Source: Streptomyces qinglanensis
GTDB taxonomy: Bacteria > Actinomycetota > Actinomycetes > Streptomycetales > Streptomycetaceae
Direction of reading: 5' to 3'
Assembly (NCBI RefSeq): GCF_900111245.1
Contig: NZ_FOGO01000016.1
Coordinates: 62,001-126,000, forward strand
Length of the DNA: 64,000 nt
Shown here piece by piece: positions 55,073-63,246 of this stretch. Under the pieces are notes generated by a model, which worked only from the letters and a program-made list of their open reading frames with translations, had not been told where the DNA came from and did not search any database. The translations under genes and the position numbers were made by a program. The number at the start of each line of letters is the position of its first letter. Position 1 is the stretch's first letter.

Positions 55073-55259
55073 TCGCCGCTCGCGCGCCCCTCTCGCGAGA
55101 CACGCGCCGGTGCTCGCGCGGCTCGGGGAGCGCGCAGAAGTCCTGGCACGTGCAGGAAGACGCCCGGGCGTCCGCGAAGGCCCCGGCCGTCCCGGAGGCC
55201 CCGGCCGTCCCGGAGGGTCCCGGTGAACGGGGCGCAAGAGAGTCCCGGTGAACGCGCAA

Positions 55260-55301
55260 GAGGGCCCCGGCCACGCTGTGAACTGCGTGGCCGGGGCCCT
55301 C
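55260..55301. terminator. bidirectional terminator between fxsA and rbpA
   Basis: A 17-bp perfect stem (55260-55276 and 55285-55301) with an 8-nt loop serves the convergent fxsA and rbpA transcripts. The 180 bp between fxsA and this hairpin hold short GGCCGTCCCGGAG-like repeats and no gene. Confidence 0.9.
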
Positions 55302-55337
55302 CTGCTGCGCTCCGGAACTCTCAGGAGCGCAGGGTCG

Positions 55338-55724
55338 TCAGGCGGACTTGCGCTTGTTCCCGCCGTCGTCTCGGGGGTGCACCGCGAGGTTCATGGTGCC
55401 GGAGCGCAGCACGGCGAGCCGCTCGGCGAGAACTTCCTCGAGCTCCTCACGGGTACGCCGCTCCATGAGCATGTCCCAGTGCGTGCGCGCGGGCTTGCCC
55501 TTCTTCTCCTCCGGACCCTCGCCGTCCACCAGGAGTGCCTGTGCACCGCACACCTTGCACTCCCACTCGGACGGAATCTCGGCCTCTACCGAGAACGGCA
55601 TCTCGAAACGATGTCCGTTCTGGCATGCGTACTCCACGGCCTGGCGCGGGGCCAGGTCGATGCCGCGGTCGGTCTCGTAGCTGGTCACCACGAGTCGCGT
55701 GCCGCGAAGAGCTCGCTCACTCAT
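55338..55724 (-). CDS. rbpA: RNA polymerase-binding protein RbpA
   Basis: RbpA is the actinobacterial RNA polymerase partner that binds the principal sigma factor and stabilises open complexes. The 128-residue protein carries the zinc-site residues Cys34, His38, Cys56 and Cys59 (EYACQNGHRFEMPF and WECKVCGAQALL) and the C-terminal sigma-interaction helix (THWDMLMERRTREELEEVLA). ATG 55724 has GGGAGGCAC upstream. A SigR-type promoter lies 63-88 bp before the start, as reported for rbpA in S. coelicolor. Confidence 0.96.
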   Translation of the reverse strand: MSERALRGTRLVVTSYETDRGIDLAPRQAVEYACQNGHRFEMPFSVEAEIPSEWECKVCGAQALLVDGEGPEEKKGKPARTHWDMLMERRTREELEEVLAERLAVLRSGTMNLAVHPRDDGGNKRKSA

Positions 55725-55786
55725 GAATTCGTGCCTCCCGGGCTGGTCGCCCACAGGACAGGTGTCGCTGTCGTCGTCATCCGGTC

Positions 55787-55812
55787 AACGTCCGGCTGCC
55801 GGTGAAGATTCC
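55787..55812 (-). promoter_or_regulatory. SigR-type promoter of rbpA
   Basis: On the leftward strand GGAAT (55808-55812) and GTT (55787-55789) are separated by exactly 18 bp, matching the SigR consensus GGAAT-N18/19-GTT for thiol-oxidative stress. It points at rbpA. Confidence 0.72.
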
Positions 55813-56032
55813 CGCAATCGGGAGATCGCCCACCCTTCACGCACCTCCAACCTGACGGAAGGCTGCGCGCCGCTGCTTCGTGCCGCCGCTTCGTTGATCT
55901 GCGGTACCCGCCGGTGACCGGTTTGTCACAATTGGCAGAAGATGTCACCCACTGTTCGCATCTCTTCGGCGCGCAGTAACGGTCCATCCCGGTGGGCCAA
56001 AGGCGTACACTACCGGTCCGGCACCCACACGT

Positions 56033-57427
56033 CTAAATCCGGTCCGGAGCGACGTTGCCCACTGCCGCCGCCGCTCGCTGTACGGGTACCCGCAGCAGCA
56101 GTACGAAACCGAGCGCGAAGAAGACCACCAGCGACAGGATCGCGTTCCGGTAGTCCCCCGAGAGCTGGTACGCCAGCCCGAACACCAGCGGTCCCAGCCA
56201 ACTGGTGCCGCGGTCGCTGATCTCGTACAGCGCGAAGTACTCCGCCTCCTTGCCGGCCGGCACCAGGTGCGAGAAGAGCGAGCGGGACAGCGCCTGACTG
56301 CCGCCCAGCACCAGGCCGATGCCCACCGCGAGCGCGTAGAACCACAGCGGGTCCTCCCGCGGCAGGAAGTATCCCGCGCTCACCGTCGCGGTCCACGCCA
56401 CCAGCGACCCCAGGATGGTCCGCTTGGCTCCGTAGCGGGCGGCGAGCCGGCCCAGCAGCAGCGCGCCCGCCACCGCCAGGACCTGCACCAGCAGGATGGC
56501 GCCGATCAGCGTCGTCTGATCCAGGCCCAGCGCCTCCGATCCGTAGACCGACGCCTGGGTGATCACCGTCTGGATGCCGTCGTTGTAGAGCAGGTAGGCC
56601 AGCAGGAACAGCAGCGTGAGCGGATAGCGGCGCAACTGGCGGAACGTTCCGGCCAACTGGCGGAACCCCTGCCCGGGTCCGCTGCGCCCGGAGCCCGCCG
56701 CCGGGCGCACTGCCGGGCGCTCCCGCAGCCGCAGCAGCGGTACGACAGTGAAGACGGCCCACCACACCCCGGCGGAGGACAGGCAGATCCGCACCGCCGT
56801 CGACTCCGCGACGCCCAGCGCCTCGTGCCCCAGGAACAGCCCGAGGTTCGCGACCAGGACCAGCGCGCCCGACCCGTAACCGAAGGCCCAGCCGCGCGAG
56901 GAGACCGCGTCGCGCTCCTCGGGCGGGGCTATCTGCGGCAGGAAGGCGTGGTACAGCACGATGGAGACGGCGTAGCTGACGTTCGCCACCACCAGCAGCA
57001 CGCCGCCCAGCAGATACCGGTCGCCGTCCAGGAAGTACATCCCGGTGGTCGCCCCGGCACCCAGGTAGGCGGCGGCACCCAGCAGCGGCTTCTTGCGCCC
57101 CGTGCGGTCGGCGAAGGCCGCCGCCAGCGGCATCACCAGCACCGACAGCAGGACGGAGGCCGAGACCGCGTACGGGAAGAAGGAACCGGCCCGCACCGGG
57201 ATGCCCAGCGGGTGCACATAGCCGTCCGCGTCCGCGGCGGCCTCGGTGACCGAGGTCAGATACGGGCCGAGGAAAACGGTCAGCACACTCGTGGAGAACA
57301 CGGAGTTCGCCCAGTCGTAGAAATACCAGCCACGCTGTTCGCGGCGGCGCTCCCGCAGCGGGGCCGCGTCCCCGGATCCCGTGCCCTCCTGCGGCGCCCG
57401 CGGCGCATCCGGTGCGACCGTTCCCAT
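56033..57427 (-). CDS. UMF1-type MFS transporter
   Basis: The 464-residue protein has about 12 transmembrane segments. RREQRGWYFYDWANSVFSTS is the signature of the MFS branch related to yeast Atg22 (UMF1). Further landmarks are MPLAAAFADRTGRKKPLLGA, YHAFLPQIAPPEERDAVSSR and a second-half GRLAARYGAKRTILGSLV loop with GGSQALSRSLFSHLVPAGKE. GGGAGGAA precedes ATG 57427. The substrate is unknown; amino-acid efflux is suspected for relatives. Monocistronic, leftward. Confidence 0.9.
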   Translation of the reverse strand: MGTVAPDAPRAPQEGTGSGDAAPLRERRREQRGWYFYDWANSVFSTSVLTVFLGPYLTSVTEAAADADGYVHPLGIPVRAGSFFPYAVSASVLLSVLVMPLAAAFADRTGRKKPLLGAAAYLGAGATTGMYFLDGDRYLLGGVLLVVANVSYAVSIVLYHAFLPQIAPPEERDAVSSRGWAFGYGSGALVLVANLGLFLGHEALGVAESTAVRICLSSAGVWWAVFTVVPLLRLRERPAVRPAAGSGRSGPGQGFRQLAGTFRQLRRYPLTLLFLLAYLLYNDGIQTVITQASVYGSEALGLDQTTLIGAILLVQVLAVAGALLLGRLAARYGAKRTILGSLVAWTATVSAGYFLPREDPLWFYALAVGIGLVLGGSQALSRSLFSHLVPAGKEAEYFALYEISDRGTSWLGPLVFGLAYQLSGDYRNAILSLVVFFALGFVLLLRVPVQRAAAAVGNVAPDRI

Positions 57428-57586
57428 CCCCGTTCCTCCCCGTCGGCCCGCCGTGCGGGTTCCTGACCGGCGGCGCGGGGGCCGAGCGCCTGCACCGCCG
57501 GTGCCGGGAGACTACAGCCCGTCGTGGGCGGTCCGGTGTGCCGCCGGGGACGCGGTGCGGGGCCGGTGCCGTCCGGGCGGCGCGGT

Positions 57587-58378
57587 TCAGTCCGGGGGCC
57601 AGGAGCCCCGTGCGTCCAGCACCTCGCGCAGCATCTCCAACTCGTCGGTCATGATCCCGTCCACGCCCAGGTCCAGCAGCGCCGCGGCGCGGACGGGGTC
57701 GTTCACCGTCCAGACGTGCACCCGCAGGCCCCGCGCGTGCGCCGCCCGCACGAAGGCGCGGTCCACCACCCGGACCGGCCCGTGCCGTTCGGGCACCTGC
57801 GCGCATCCGGCGCCGGACGGCAGCCGCCACGGGAGCCGGCAGGAGCGCAGCCGCAGCGCGAGCACTCCGCGGGTGCCCAGCGAGGTCAGCAGCCGCGGCC
57901 CCGCCAGTGCCCGCGCCCGGGCCACCCGCGCCTCGGCGAAGGCGCCCACACACACCCGGTCCCATGCGTTCTCGGCCGCCAGCAGCTCCAGCAGCGGGGC
58001 GAGCGCCCCGTCCGACTTCACGTCGATGTTCCAGCGCGCACCGGGGAACGAGCGCAGCAGGTCGGCGAGGAGCGGGACCGGCTCGCGCCCGGCCACGCGC
58101 GCCCGGCTCACCTCGGCCCAGCTCAGCTCCGCGAGGCGGCCCCCGCTGCCGGTGGTGCGGTCCAGGGTGGTGTCGTGGAAGGCCACCAGGGCGCCGTCCG
58201 CCGTGGTGTGCACGTCCGTCTCCAGGTAGCGGTAGCCCAGCTCCACCGCACGGGCGAAGGCCGCGTGGGTGTTCTCCAGGCCGGCCGCCGCGCCGCCGCG
58301 GTGCGCGAAGGCCAGCGGCACGGCCGAGTCCAGGAAGGGGTGGCCGGGGCGGCCGCGGGGATCTCTCGCTCTCGTCAC
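57587..58378 (-). CDS. glycerophosphodiester phosphodiesterase
   Basis: The 263-residue enzyme hydrolyses glycerophosphodiesters to glycerol 3-phosphate. GDPD signatures are AFAHRGGAAAGLENTHAAF (HRG..EN), YLETDVHTTADGALVAFHDT (ExD...HD) and RWNIDVKSD. It ends HVWTVNDPVRAAALLDLGVD and GIMTDELEML. No signal peptide, so cytoplasmic. The start GTG 58378 is the only one near the conserved block; its Shine-Dalgarno is weak. It is 40 bp from the YczE gene and probably co-transcribed. Confidence 0.93.
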   Translation of the reverse strand: MTRARDPRGRPGHPFLDSAVPLAFAHRGGAAAGLENTHAAFARAVELGYRYLETDVHTTADGALVAFHDTTLDRTTGSGGRLAELSWAEVSRARVAGREPVPLLADLLRSFPGARWNIDVKSDGALAPLLELLAAENAWDRVCVGAFAEARVARARALAGPRLLTSLGTRGVLALRLRSCRLPWRLPSGAGCAQVPERHGPVRVVDRAFVRAAHARGLRVHVWTVNDPVRAAALLDLGVDGIMTDELEMLREVLDARGSWPPD

Positions 58379-58418
58379 TGCGGCAGTATCGCCGCAGCCG
58401 CGCCCGTCCGCCGTCGGC

Positions 58419-59153
58419 TCACCGCCTGCGGTCCGCCGGCGCACCGCCGCGCGCTTCCTTCCTGCCGCCGCCGGCCACCACGTGCGAGCCCCCGGCGCCG
58501 CCCGGCACGGCGAAGAGGCGGAGGAAGAACTGGGCGAGGGGGCCGATCGCCAGCGCGTACAGCACCGTGCCCGCACCGGCCGAGCCGCCCAGCAGGATGC
58601 CGACGACCAGGACCACGAGCTCGATCGCGGTCCGCACCAGCCGGATCGAGCGGCCGGTCACCTTGTGCAGCCCGGTCATCAGGCCGTCGCGCGGTCCCGG
58701 TCCGAACCGGGCCGAGATGTAGAGCCCGGTCGCGGCGCCGTTCAGCACCACGCCGCCCACCAGGAGCGGGATCCGGTAGGCCAGCGCCTCCGGGTGCGGG
58801 AGCAGCCACAGCGTGGCGTCCATGGACAGGCCCACCAGGAAGACGTTGGAGACGGTGCCCAGGCCCGGGCGCTCGCGCAGCGGCCACCACAGCAGCAGCA
58901 CCGCGGCCCCGGCGATGATCGCCACGGTGCCGATGGACAGTCCGGTGTGCTCGGCTACGCCCTGGTGGAGGACGTCCCAGGGGTCCAGCCCCAGCCCCGC
59001 GCGCACCATCAGCGCCGCACTCGCCCCGTACAGCACCAGACCCACGTAGAGCTGCGTGAGCCGACGGACCAGATGCCTGTCAGAACCCCTCGAATGGGAC
59101 AAAGATCTACCCCTTCTCGTGTCATTGGACTGTCTCGTGGCACTCTGTGGCAT
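58419..59153 (-). CDS. YczE/YitT-like membrane protein
   Basis: The 244-residue protein has five or six transmembrane helices with RRLTQLYVGLVLYGASAALMV, AGLGLDPWDVLHQGVAEHTG, SNVFLVGLSMDATLWLLP and GPGPRDGLMTGLHKVTGRSI, all typical of the YczE family. The first 30 residues are polar. No Shine-Dalgarno precedes ATG 59153, so a leaderless transcript is possible. It is divergent from a MocR-type regulator with 47 bp between starts. MocR/YczE pairs recur in bacteria and the regulator usually controls the membrane protein. Transported compound unknown. Confidence 0.86.
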   Translation of the reverse strand: MPQSATRQSNDTRRGRSLSHSRGSDRHLVRRLTQLYVGLVLYGASAALMVRAGLGLDPWDVLHQGVAEHTGLSIGTVAIIAGAAVLLLWWPLRERPGLGTVSNVFLVGLSMDATLWLLPHPEALAYRIPLLVGGVVLNGAATGLYISARFGPGPRDGLMTGLHKVTGRSIRLVRTAIELVVLVVGILLGGSAGAGTVLYALAIGPLAQFFLRLFAVPGGAGGSHVVAGGGRKEARGGAPADRRR

Positions 59154-59200
59154 GGAAGCAGGCCATTTGAACGGCCAATCCAGGAGAGGTGGACCGCAAG

Positions 59201-60823
59201 ATGGCGCACTGGAACTCCGCCGTGGGGGCCGCTCAGCTCGCGCGGCTCCTCGGCTCGCAGCACAGCGTGCGACGGGAAGGCCCCGGAGCGGCCCGCCCGA
59301 CCGCGGCCGCAGCGGACCCGGCAGCCACCGTCGAAACCCCGGGCACGGGCCTCGGCACGCACCCGGCACAGGCGGTCCGCAAGCTGCCCGCCTACCGCTC
59401 GCTGGCCGAGGGGCTGCGGATGCTCGTCCTGGAGGGGCGCATCCCCGTCGCCACCCGGCTGCCCGCCGAGCGGGAACTGGCCGCGGCCCTCTCGGTCAGC
59501 CGCACCACCGTGGCCGCCGCCTTCGAGGCGCTGCGCTCGGACGGGTTCCTGGAGTCCCGCCGGGGCTCGGGGAGCTGGACGACCGTGCCCGCGGGCAACC
59601 CGCTGCCCACCCGCGGCCTCCACCCGCTGCCGCCGGAGAACGAGGGCACCGTCATCGACCTGGGCTGTGCCGCGCTGCCCGCCCAGCCGGTGATGAACGA
59701 GGCGTTCGGCAGCGCCCTGGAGGCGCTCCCGCCGTACGCGCACACCCACGGCGACTACCCGGCCGGGCTGCCCGTGCTCCGCGAGGCCCTCGCCGAGCGC
59801 TACACCGCACTCGGCGTGCCCACGATGCCGCAGCAGATCATGGTCACCACCGGTGCGCTGGGCGGCGTCGGCGCCCTGACCCGGATGCTGGTGCCGCGCG
59901 GCGAGCGCATCGCCGTCGAACACCCCTCGTACGCCAACGTCCTGCAACTCCTGCGCGAGACCGGCGGCCGGCTCGTCCCCGTCCCCATGGCCGACGACCT
60001 GGCCGGCTGGGACCTGCCCACCTGGCACCGCACACTGCGGGAATCCGCACCCCGGCTCGCGTACGTCGTCGCCGACTTCCACAACCCCACCGGTGCGCTG
60101 GCCGGCACCGAGCAGCGCCGCGAACTGGTCGCGGCGGCCCGCGCCTCGGGGACCGTGCTGATCGCCGACGAGACCATGGCCGACCTGCCGCTGGGCCCGC
60201 CCGGCGCCACCGGCACGCCGAGCACCGGCTCCCCGGGCCTGGAGATGCCGCGGCCGATGGCCGCCTTCGACCCGGGCGGCTCGGCCGTCATCACGGTCGG
60301 CTCCGTGAGCAAGTCCATCTGGGCCGGGATGCGGATCGGCTGGATCCGGGCCGCACCCGAGGTGATCCGCGGCCTCACCGCCGCGCGCGCCTACGTCGAC
60401 CTGGGCAGCCCCGTGCTCGAACAGCTCGCCGTGGCCGAACTGCTGAATGGGACGGGCTGGGAGCAGGCCGTCACCGAGCGCCGGGCCCGGGCCCGGGAGA
60501 ACCGCGAGTCGCTGACGGCGGCGCTCCGCGACCACCTGCCCGACTGGGAGTTCACCGTCCCGCACGGCGGCCTCACCCTGTGGGTGCGTACCGGCGGCCT
60601 GTCCGGATCCCGGATCGCCGAGGCCGGTGAACGGCTCGGGGTACGTGTGCCCTCCGGGCCGCGGTTCGGGGTGGACGGCGCCTTCGAGGGATTCGTGCGG
60701 CTGCCCTTCACCATCGCCGAACCGCTGGCCCGGGAGGCGGCCTCCCGGCTGGCCGCCGCCGCCGAACTCGTGCGCTCCGGGGCGCCCACCCCCTCCGACG
60801 TGCCGCGTTCCTACGTGGCCTGA
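59201..60823 (+). CDS. MocR/PdxR-type regulator (GntR HTH plus aminotransferase fold)
   Basis: The 540-residue regulator has a GntR winged HTH at about 65-135 (LAEGLRMLVLEGRIPVATRL, PAERELAAALSVSRTTVAAA). It is joined to a fold-type I aminotransferase domain: YAHTHGDYPAGLPVLREALA, IVTTGALGG-like VTTGALGGVG, VVADFHNPTGALAG, the PLP Lys371 in SVSKSIWAGMRIGW, and LTLWVRTGGLSG. Such proteins sense pyridoxal 5'-phosphate adducts and rarely act as enzymes. ATG 59201 is preferred (GAGGTGG upstream) over GTG 59189. Candidate boxes ATTGG at 59124 and CCAAT at 59175 are mirrored in the upstream gap. Confidence 0.93.
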   Translation: MAHWNSAVGAAQLARLLGSQHSVRREGPGAARPTAAAADPAATVETPGTGLGTHPAQAVRKLPAYRSLAEGLRMLVLEGRIPVATRLPAERELAAALSVSRTTVAAAFEALRSDGFLESRRGSGSWTTVPAGNPLPTRGLHPLPPENEGTVIDLGCAALPAQPVMNEAFGSALEALPPYAHTHGDYPAGLPVLREALAERYTALGVPTMPQQIMVTTGALGGVGALTRMLVPRGERIAVEHPSYANVLQLLRETGGRLVPVPMADDLAGWDLPTWHRTLRESAPRLAYVVADFHNPTGALAGTEQRRELVAAARASGTVLIADETMADLPLGPPGATGTPSTGSPGLEMPRPMAAFDPGGSAVITVGSVSKSIWAGMRIGWIRAAPEVIRGLTAARAYVDLGSPVLEQLAVAELLNGTGWEQAVTERRARARENRESLTAALRDHLPDWEFTVPHGGLTLWVRTGGLSGSRIAEAGERLGVRVPSGPRFGVDGAFEGFVRLPFTIAEPLAREAASRLAAAAELVRSGAPTPSDVPRSYVA

Positions 60824-60938
60824 CGCCTCCTCGGCGGACTGCCCCTGCCGCCCTGCGGGAGGGGACGGGCCCGTGTGCGGGACCGGCGGGTCCTCGCGGC
60901 CGGGAGCCGGGACGGAGCTGCCGGGCCTCCTGCTGGAC

Positions 60939-60981
60939 CTGCGAGCCTGCGAGATCTGCGAGGTCCTGCGAGATCTGCGAG
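60939..60981. repeat. five CTGCGAG repeats
   Basis: CTGCGAG starts at 60939, 60947, 60956, 60966 and 60975, spaced 8-10 bp, in the 169-bp gap between the convergent MocR and P-loop genes. The other strand reads CTCGCAG. No hairpin results because all copies point the same way. Confidence 0.85.
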
Positions 60982-60992
60982 ACCGACGGGAC

Positions 60993-62642
60993 TTACGAGA
61001 AGGGACCGGCGGGCGGGAGCGGTACCGTCCCGCCGGACTCCCGCGGTTCGCCGTACGCGGCGGCCGCCGCCTCGGCCGCCGCGGGCCCCGCCGGTTCCCG
61101 CACCGGGGTGCGCACCGATGCGGGGAGCAGCTCCTGGACGGCGATCCGGTCGGCCTCGTCCGCGGTCTCGTCCCGCGGATCGGGGGTCGCGGGCACCTGG
61201 AGCCGCAGCACCGGTCCGTCGCCCAGCCGCGCGAAGCCCCGGCCCCGCGGCACCTCGGCGGCCGGTCCTGTGGCCGCCGGTCCCGTCTGCGGCGCCCGGC
61301 CCAGCACGCCGCCCGCCTGCCCGGGGGTGACGGCGCCCAGCACCACCCGGGCGCGGGTGCAGGCGAGGACCGCTTCGGACAGCTCGTCCAAACCGTCGAA
61401 CTGCTCGGCCACCGCCACGGCCACCCCCGCGGCGCGGCCGTGCCGCAGCGGGGTCCGCAGCAGCTCCTGCGGGTCGGCCAGGCCCCGGGAGCGGGCGAGG
61501 TGGCTGAGGACGGCGGGCCGGTCCACCAGCACGCACAGCGGTCGGGGCGCCTCCTGAGGCGAGCGTGCGCCGCGCTGCCGCGAGCGGCCCGCCGCCAGCA
61601 GCCGCCGTTCCGTCTCGCGCGCCGCCCACTCCAGCGCGGCGAGCGCTCCGGGCAGGGTGGACTCCACCCCCAGCACCCCGTGCCGAGCCGCGAAGGCGGC
61701 GAACTCGCCGCCCCCGTCGCCGTCCACCAGCAGCACCTCGCCGCGGCCGAGGGCCTGGAGGGCGAGCGAGCGCAGCAGTGTGCTGGTGCCGGCCCCGGGG
61801 GTGCCGACAGCCAGCAGGTGCGGCTCGGCCGAGCGCGGCCCGGTGCGCCAGACCACCGCCGGTACGTCGAGCTCGCCGTCCTCGCTGTCCTCGCTGTCCT
61901 CGCCGGAGAGGCGGACGGGCAGGGTCCTGCCGGTCTCGTCGCCGTCCGTGAAGCCGAGGACGGCCTCGCCGGGCGCGGTCCGGAACGGCTGGGCACGGAT
62001 TCCGCAGGGCAGGGGTTCCAACGCCGTCATCTCCAGCAGGTTGCACTCCTCGTCCCAGCAGAAGCGGTACTCGCGGCCACGGCCCGTCTTGGCCGCCAGC
62101 AGGTGTTCGAGCCGCAGCCGCTCGGCGGGTTCGCTGTCGCGGAACGAGGTCGGATAGCGCAGCAGCAGGCCGCTGATCCGTCCGTCCCGGAAGGCGAACT
62201 CCTCGAACGCGCGCTCCCATCCGCCGTCGGACGCGTACAGCGGCTCCGCAGGAGCGGCGCCCGGCGGCGCGAAGTACGGCACCAGCGCCTCGTACAGCGC
62301 CTGCAGCCGCGCCCGCTGCGCCTCCGTGGGAGCTGCGCGAGGCGGTGCGGGTCCGGCCTGCCGTCTCCCGTACCAGGCGGTCGAGCCCAGCAGCGCGATC
62401 CCGGCCAGGACCGGCCCGTAGGGCAGCAGCCAGAGCAGCACCCCGCTCGCGGCGACGGCGAACAGCGTGGGACCCCGCCGTTCCCGTGGTGTGCCCAGCC
62501 ACCAGTTCCGGCCCTTCGCGGCCAGGTGGCAGGCCCCCCTGCCGAGTACGAGCAGCGGGTGCAGCACGTCGAGCGCCGCGTCGGTACCGGCACGCACGGA
62601 CGTGCGTGCGTGCCGCCGTGACGGTACCGCCCACCGCCCCAC
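60993..62642 (-). CDS. P-loop membrane protein, FtsK-like architecture, function unknown
   Basis: This 549-residue protein has two N-terminal transmembrane segments (about 60-95, TLFAVAASGVLLWLLPYGPV, LAGIALLGSTAWYG), a middle domain of about 150 residues and a C-terminal P-loop ATPase domain. Walker A is LLAVGTPGAGTSTLLRSLAL and a second strand is LCVLVDRPAVLSHLARS; VVLGAVTPGQAGGVLGRAP resembles late FtsK/TraB motifs. It may be a DNA- or protein-moving membrane ATPase, but the match is weak. GTG 62642 follows GGGAGGAGC. A small membrane protein gene lies just upstream in the same direction. Confidence 0.68.
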   Translation of the reverse strand: MGRWAVPSRRHARTSVRAGTDAALDVLHPLLVLGRGACHLAAKGRNWWLGTPRERRGPTLFAVAASGVLLWLLPYGPVLAGIALLGSTAWYGRRQAGPAPPRAAPTEAQRARLQALYEALVPYFAPPGAAPAEPLYASDGGWERAFEEFAFRDGRISGLLLRYPTSFRDSEPAERLRLEHLLAAKTGRGREYRFCWDEECNLLEMTALEPLPCGIRAQPFRTAPGEAVLGFTDGDETGRTLPVRLSGEDSEDSEDGELDVPAVVWRTGPRSAEPHLLAVGTPGAGTSTLLRSLALQALGRGEVLLVDGDGGGEFAAFAARHGVLGVESTLPGALAALEWAARETERRLLAAGRSRQRGARSPQEAPRPLCVLVDRPAVLSHLARSRGLADPQELLRTPLRHGRAAGVAVAVAEQFDGLDELSEAVLACTRARVVLGAVTPGQAGGVLGRAPQTGPAATGPAAEVPRGRGFARLGDGPVLRLQVPATPDPRDETADEADRIAVQELLPASVRTPVREPAGPAAAEAAAAAYGEPRESGGTVPLPPAGPFS

Positions 62643-62743
62643 ACCCGCTCCTCCCGGCCCGCTGACTGATGCTCGGACCCGCCGGCCTCCCGGGCCGTCG
62701 GCCCTCCGCCCGGCTCGCCGCCGTGCGGACTGCGGCAGGGCGG

Positions 62744-62938
62744 CTAGAACTTGAGGCCGCCCAGCAGGCCGGCCAGGCTCTCGCCTCCCGCCTTGATGCT
62801 GGGTGCCATGGCGGTGCCCGCCAGGTAGAAGCCGAAGAGCGCGCACACCAGCGCGTGCGAGACCTTGAGATTGTCCTTGCGGAAGAACAGGAAGACGATC
62901 AAGCCAAGCAGTACGACGCCCGAGATCGAGAGAATCAC
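62744..62938 (-). CDS. small membrane protein, partner of the P-loop protein
   Basis: This 64-residue protein has two hydrophobic helices: ISGVVLLGLIVFLFF, then basic RKDNLKVSH, and ALVCALFGFYLAGTAMAP, ending KAGGESLAGLLGGLKF. GTG 62938 follows AGGAGT. I recall similar short proteins next to FtsK/TraB-like genes in streptomycetes, but there is no named function. The 101-bp gap to the next gene suggests an operon. Confidence 0.68.
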   Translation of the reverse strand: MILSISGVVLLGLIVFLFFRKDNLKVSHALVCALFGFYLAGTAMAPSIKAGGESLAGLLGGLKF

Positions 62939-62977
62939 CAGTACTCCTGATGTAGGGGACGATCACCATGAGCGTCA

Positions 62978-63013
62978 CCAGCTTCACAGACAGGACGTAT
63001 CGTATGAAGCTGG
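62978..63013. repeat. inverted repeat in divergent promoter region
   Basis: CCAGCTTCA (62978-62986) and TGAAGCTGG (63005-63013) are mirrored with an 18-bp centre, in a less GC-rich stretch between the small membrane protein gene and the M20 gene. It could be an operator for either side. The rest of 62939-63246 shows no gene. Confidence 0.55.
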
Positions 63014-63246
63014 CAAGTGGGTGATTCTTCGGATAACGCCCCTGAACGGGTCGTGTTGCCGGACCGCCTCCGGTGGAAGCACCCACTGGTGACACAGCCG
63101 ACTCGTGGGACGTCGCGCTCCGTCGGGCGCGGGAGCGCAGCTTCCCGCGCCTGCGGACTCCGGCGCGCAGCCCGCACCGGGCCGGTGCCCCGGCGCGGAC
63201 GTCCCGCGCCGGACCGCTGCCCGCACCGCCGGAGGACCAGGAGCGT

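Noticed and set aside
59009-61996. 995-codon leftward open frame
   Set aside because: It runs antisense through the MocR gene and in another frame through the P-loop gene; no homology of its own.
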